A DNA stretch of 64,000 nucleotides. Origin: Ornithodoros turicata. Lineage: Eukaryota > Arthropoda > Arachnida > Ixodida > Argasidae. The notes under the pieces are model-generated. The model ran no database searches. It saw only the letters and a program-made list of their open reading frames with translations, and was not told the origin of the DNA. The stretch lies in NCBI RefSeq assembly GCF_037126465.1, contig NC_088209.1, positions 12,718,052 through 12,782,051 on the forward strand. Reading direction: 5' to 3'. Of the stretch, positions 59,108-64,000 are shown in pieces. Position 1 is the first letter of the stretch, and every line of letters begins with the position of its first letter. Both the position numbers and the translations under genes were made by a program.

Positions 59108-59690
59108 ACAACAACAACAACAACATAGATGAATGGATGATGATGATGTGGGATGTTTCCCTGCGTTGAGTGCAGGACCCTACCCCATTCCAAAAAGGTT
59201 CACATGAAAGGATGACGAGGGAAGGAAATCCCTACAGTTCGTGAAGGAGGCCGGTGACCCTAAGAAAGGAAAGAAGAGCGCCAAGTGCACGGCACTGGTG
59301 TCCAGGGTTACTCCATGGGCCGAGAACTTTGCAGATGTTGAATGGCCTCTGATCCAGCATTTCAAGTTGAGATTTAAAGGCCCGTCGCTCGCGTACGTAC
59401 TGGCTGCAGTCTTCGAGAATGTGTCGGATTGTTGCCGGTAAACCACAAGTTGTACACAGCGCCGTGGTGCTGTGGCCCAGCCTATACCGGAGTGGAGGGG
59501 TGAATGCGACACTAAGTCGTAAACGACGCACTAGAGACGTAAAGAGGCGAGGGAAACCGCTTGGCATGTCAAATGAAAGCGTTGGGTCAACAGCATACAG
59601 AAGCGACCACCGGGTGATGTCATGACAGGAAGCTACAAAACCTGTGGGAAATCCACAGAAAAAGCGGTGCTTCTTGAAAAGTGCGAACAA
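59108..59690 (-). pseudogene. LINE 3' end fragment with C-terminal Cys motif
   Basis: Minus frame: YAVDPTLSFDMPSG, RRLRLSVAFTPPLRYRLGHS, CTTCGLPATIRHILEDCSQY. Aligns with the C-terminal part of the 38425 LINE (VDPTLAFRMP, RLRLDVAFTAQWRYRLRQAD). Ends in a GTTGTTGTTGTTG tail (reverse of 59108-59122). Confidence 0.82.
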
Positions 59691-60196
59691 CTCGAGACTG
59701 TGTATTTGAAAGTGCCGCGTCGTCTGCTAAACGACCGCGTGTTGCACAATTTGGGGGCGCTGACGTCGCTGCTCACTCGCGCCACCTGGCCCAGAGAAAC
59801 AGATCTATACCCTCTTATGGCGCTGTTTTGCGGGAACTTAGTGCGTCGCTGAAATAGGCGCAACTAAACCTCAATTTTCGGACAACTTTTCTGGACGTAA
59901 CCACCGTTCTACGAATCGTATCTTGCGCTGGGTTTGGTTAATTCAACCACGGTCTATCTGATTTAGCAAGATAAAAGTTACATTGACTAGCAAATTTCCG
60001 AGTGCAATTTGGAAAATTCAATTTATTTCAATGGCAAATTGATAAAACTATTTTTATTAGGTGGCAAACTGAATGCCCAGAAGAAAGCTTCTTACCTCAT
60101 ATTTTTCCGTTATGCCGTTTTTTTTTTATAATGGTCATATGACGCGATTCGTGCCGCACCCTGTATAACGCGCGCGTTGTACACCGGAAAATATGG

Positions 60197-61350
60197 TAAC
60201 TGTGAGATAAAACGGAGCGTCTCGGAAAATAATCACCAATTCGTCACGCATGAGTGAACTAAGTTCCCGACTGACTCGCTGCTCCTGATGGCTACATAGC
60301 GGACACGTAACAAACTTTCGTTTTGAACCCAGCGTCGTCCGCGTGCAATGTAGCTTTGCCGCCGAACTTGGCGAGCTATGCTGTGTTCGCGACCACTTCG
60401 ACACAGTGTTGCCCGAAATTTTTAATTTGAATGTTCTAACAAACTATGAGCGCAATTGTGACGAAAACTGTGACGTAAATGCACCCATGGCACACGTACG
60501 CTATCAAACAGGTAAATCGATTTCACCTCTACTGATTTATCGGACGTTTTATTGCTCGTAATTCGACACATTACAGCTCGGCTTCATTGCGGGAAATTCG
60601 ATCTATCCGTTTAGAGCCATGTGGTCAACCTACGTGGAACTTCGTGGAACACGCTATTATTATACAAAAAGGAAAAAGAAAAAAAAGCCATTCTTCTCTT
60701 GAGCTACCGTTCAGCAGCGATAGTCGATCTAAAACCCTGAAAGTGAACATATCTCTTTGAGAGACACTTCCATAATTACGTTTTACTCAAGACGAAAAAA
60801 AAAAAAAAAAAAAGAAAGATAGATGAAGAACGTTCGTTTTTTTTTTTTTTTTTTTCGAAGGTACCGCCGTTCCTGAAGCATAAACGAACATTTCAACTTT
60901 ACTTTTCTAGATCTCGCTCATTGTACGAGCACTTTTAAGGCAGCGTATTTTAAAGCTATAACGATGAAATATAAGGGACCGCAGATGAAAGTTCATTTTA
61001 AATTACGGAGGTTTTTCCTTTCCCATAATTTCTCTCTATGGTACGATGTATTTTCCTGTCCTCGTTTTCTTTTTCTCTTTCATTTTTGATAGGCAAATTC
61101 TTTCTTTTCTCTCTCTCTCTTTCATTTTGATTTTGATTTCTCCGTTTATACCTTTTTCTTTATTCCGCGGTGCACTCCAACGTAAATTGCGTTTCGGACT
61201 CTTCGGCTAATGAGAGGAATAAAATCACCCGCACGACCAACTCGGAGAGGTACTGAACGCAAATGAGTGCCGTTTAAGAACGCCGCGGAGTCATTTTCGG
61301 CAGTTCCAGAACGAAACCCGCACTTCACGGTGTGCTCCGTTTGAAGTCCA
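60197..61350. other. Gene-free stretch
   Basis: Contains poly-A (60796-60813) and poly-T (60838-60855) runs and CT-rich sequence (61066-61115). No coding or RNA feature recognised. Confidence 0.5.
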
Positions 61351-61353
61351 TCC

Positions 61354-61516
61354 ATTTGTTGAAAACGGGAGGAGGAGCCTATTTTGTGCCGTGCATAATG
61401 GCATAAAATAGGCTCCTCCTCCCGTTTTCAACAAATCTAGGGCGAGAACGTTGTCATTCGGGGTGGTGGCTGGCTAGGATCGTGCTATGTGGTGAAGTTC
61501 ATTTTTAAGAGTGTAC
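61354..61516. mobile_element. 5'-truncated TACACTCTTAAAA MITE
   Basis: TTTGTTGAAAACGGGAGGAG and its inverse form the inner hairpin; the right arm is intact to TTCATTTTTAAGAGTGTAC. The left outer arm is missing. Confidence 0.8.
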
Positions 61517-62428
61517 TTGTAAAAAAGACAGTTCTTCGATTGGTATACCCGTTCGCAAATTATTTAGCCCGGGGACTTAACTGAGACACCCTGTATACGG
61601 GAGAACAAAAATTTTATCGAACTCCTGATCGTGGTCGTTAATTATACATGCTGGTGTAATCTACTAGTTATGTCACACTTTGTAACTGTATTCGCAAATC
61701 TGAAAGCTTGATCAAGTTTTACTTAATCAGTTACTGATTAGGACAAACACTTTTTTTATGCAGTATACGTAGTCTTCGATATTTGATCTTACTGCCACAG
61801 ACTTCTCCCGGAAAACTGTTGTGGGATATCGAAGACTTGGAGCATAACAAGAACGATAATGTTCCCAGTCTGTTGGACTTCTTTCTTTCTTTTTACCAAG
61901 CTACGACGAAAAAGAAAGAAAGAAAGAAAAAAAAAGCTTCCCGGTTGTGTAGATGTTTCATTAATTGATCCAACATTCATAGCGTTGGCCCTACATGACA
62001 TTGATGTTCGCTCAGATCGAAATTATCGTCTCGTTGGCCTTGAATATCTTATAGCATAATGGTATTGTCGCGTGTTCGTCAAGCCTGCCGACTCTATTAA
62101 GAGTATGAATAGTCGCGAAGAATATTTTTTTGTGCTTATTCAACGGTACCTTTCGATACAGTTTATTTTCAAATTCGCTATGTCATCTCCGTATACATTC
62201 CCTCAAATATTTAATTTCTAAAAACTCGGGTCGAGAAAACGTCCAACCTCGAAAAAAAAAACATCACATGTATAGCGTTTAATGTAGCAAAGCCTAATGG
62301 GCAGGGACCTTCAGACTTTGTTTCCAGTCACTAATGGGTCCTGATCATTGTTCTCGCTCTGCTTGTACCATGTGTAGAATTCGGTAGGACGATCCATACA
62401 ACGTGTGCTGACAAAAGAAGCTATAGAC

Positions 62429-63345
62429 CATAGATTGAGAAGTTACCCGTCAAAAAGAACTCGTTACAAGTTAAGTTACCGCGTGCTAAATGTAACTAAG
62501 TTAATAACGAAGTTCTTCAGCATGAAATCTAACTCCCAGTTACTGAGTTACTTAAGAAAAAGAACGAGTTACTTCCAAGTTACTTCGGACACAAAATAGC
62601 ATTACGCTGGTGCAGCGCGCGAGCAGTTGAGTTAGACCTTGAGTTGCCTGCGGAGGAGTGCAACACGCTTAGATCGTTTTCCTTTATGCCCAACAATAGA
62701 CCTCTCCCTGTTTGTAAATAAATGACGTCATAGTGTTCGACAGCGCCAAAATTTGGTAGAACTGAACTACGCTCGAAGCTAGAGGTGAACAAGGTCGCGC
62801 CCGAAAGCCACTGTCTTGAGGGGATTACGACATGTTCCCTTGAATGGACGAGACCCTCGGTCCTACTTTTCTTTCAATAGGAGACAGCGAACAAGTGCCC
62901 GTTCGTGGAACCCAGCCGTCCTTCCGCTTTGTTTCGGTTTCAGTCTGTCTACCAATATGTCATGATGACGTTTCTCTGGTAGAGGTCTATTCGAACGCTT
63001 TGCATCTTACCCCCTGTGGGCGCACAATGGTTCAGCTTTATTTCAATGGCAGCAGTTCTTACTTCCTGAATAAAATACTGTCACTCATTGAATATCACGT
63101 TTTATGGCAAAATATGCCATGAAGGAACCGGAGAGAAAGCAAGAAAATGTGTGGACGTGAGTGAAAAGCGAGTTAAAAGTAACTTGGAACTTAACTTAAG
63201 TTACTTTGGCAAAGTTACCAAAAAAAGGAACGAGTTCCTCTGAAAGTTACCACGGCGCAAAAGTACCGAGTTACGTTACAAGTTACCAAAAAAAGGAACT
63301 TAGTTACAGTAACGAGTTACTTGTAACGAGTTACCTCGAACTCTG
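62429..63345. mobile_element. hAT non-autonomous element built of GTTACTTGTAACGAG repeats
   Basis: Ends CATAGATTGAGAAGTTACC / GAGTTACCTCGAACTCTG, exact 8-bp target duplication CTATAGAC (62421-62428 and 63346-63353). AAGTTACC/AACGAGTTAC units near both ends; a CRE-bearing MITE is nested inside. Confidence 0.9.
62696..62990 (-). mobile_element. CRE-bearing MITE copy 3, nested in a hAT element
   Basis: ATAGACCTCTCCCTG at the left and GGTAGAGGTCTAT at the right; TGACGTCA at 62723-62730. Confidence 0.82.
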
Positions 63346-63729
63346 CTATAGACGTTGTTTCAATTATACGCTCTTTTATTTCTAATAGTGCAACAGTCTT
63401 TGAACTAATCTTCCAAGCTTCGAGTTTTTCGTTTGCCGTCTTTGTTGAATAATGAACTGAGAATTTACTACATATAGTCGTTCCTTATGATGGGTCGTTT
63501 GAATCCAGCGTCGATCAATACAGGTGATAAGACTTCGCCGTAGGTAGACAAAGACGACTGCATACGCGTGATAGTGGAACACAATACATAAGATTTTTTT
63601 TACCTTTTAATACTTTCCATGTCAATAGAGAGATGTAATTTCAACAAATCCGTAATGAATCGTGCGATATACACCGCCCGTAGATGGTAATTTGATTTGA
63701 GTGTCTATTGATGAATGCAGCCTTATTGG

Positions 63730-64000
63730 CAGGGTTCCGCGTTTTCGGTTTTAACCGAAAAACATACGCCGATTAAATTTTCCCTCATTCGGTTTTAATC
63801 GAAAAGGCGACGGATACAGATATTCCAGACGGATTCCAGGACATGACAGAGATAAATTGCTGCACATGGTCAGTAAGTTGTTGATGCAGGTCAGAAAACG
63901 ATACAGAAATACGATGGTTATGAAAAATATCCGTCTACTTTTTCGTTAGCCGTAAAACGCCGCCGCAGCTAACAACGCCATGTTGAATGAGCGTCGTGCG
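63730..64000. mobile_element. Left end of an AACCGAAAA-repeat element, cut by the window edge
   Basis: Begins CAGGGTTCCGCGTTTTCGG, then TTTTAACCGAAAAACATACG and TTCGGTTTTAATCGAAAAGG. The likely target half is CTTATTGG (63722-63729); the right end is outside. Related to the solo end at 18300-18413. Confidence 0.65.

Larger units (their letters stand above)
54451..60196. repeat. Large inverted repeat with TATAACGCGCACC ends and nested insertions
   Basis: CCGTATTTTCCGGTGTATAAC at 54451 and its inverse TACACCGGAAAATATGG at 60180. 56150-56430 and 59905-60180 are inverted copies (AATTTCCGAGT..AATTTGGAAAATTCAATTTA), and 56748-56830 pairs with 59800-59890. Everything between has been invaded by other elements. 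Reading it as one original element is inference. Confidence 0.55.

Noticed and set aside
1..64000. CRISPR arrays, operons, bacterial promoters, rRNA genes
   Set aside because: Spliced genes, SINEs and eukaryotic transposons show nuclear animal DNA; no array of regularly spaced identical repeats or rRNA sequence was seen.

Overview
This is intron-rich, transposon-dense animal nuclear DNA. Two conserved genes with GT-AG introns can be reconstructed. The repeat landscape (a serine-tRNA-derived SINE ending in a short A-rich tail, many palindromic non-autonomous DNA transposons, LINE fragments with GTT-type tails) fits an arthropod, most likely a hard tick. The tick assignment is inference from repeat style and protein similarity recalled from memory, not from a search.

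Layout. 1-6662 is repeat-rich with no gene recognised. 6663-11382 (+) is a complete seven-exon TRMT10A-type tRNA (guanine-9) methyltransferase, 317 residues, with a polyA signal at 11398. 11404-16784 is intergenic. 16785-27235 (-) is the mitochondrial calcium uniporter MCU, six exons recovered including both transmembrane helices and the DIME selectivity loop; the first exon, with the start codon and most of the targeting peptide, was not found. The two genes are tail to tail. From about 27.3 kb to 64 kb I recognise no host gene: the sequence is a mosaic of nested DNA transposons, tRNA-derived SINEs, LINE reverse-transcriptase and RNase H fragments, large inverted repeats and simple repeats.

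The strongest signals are in the repeats. At least a dozen elements can be delimited to the base because they carry hAT-type ends (CAGNG or TAGRG) and 8-bp target duplications, and many of them are filled with a short oligomer that differs from family to family. Two transposons shape MCU introns: one makes up nearly a whole intron, and another is inserted 12 nt from a splice donor so that its target duplication preserves the donor. A ten-base word, AGCAGACGAC, occurs 13 times, often close to GC-rich motifs resembling CTCF cores. A perfect 159-bp inverted repeat and a large fold-back element built of TTTAATCCT repeats also stand out.

The two genes do different jobs (tRNA m1G9 modification; calcium entry into mitochondria) and nothing here suggests they work together.
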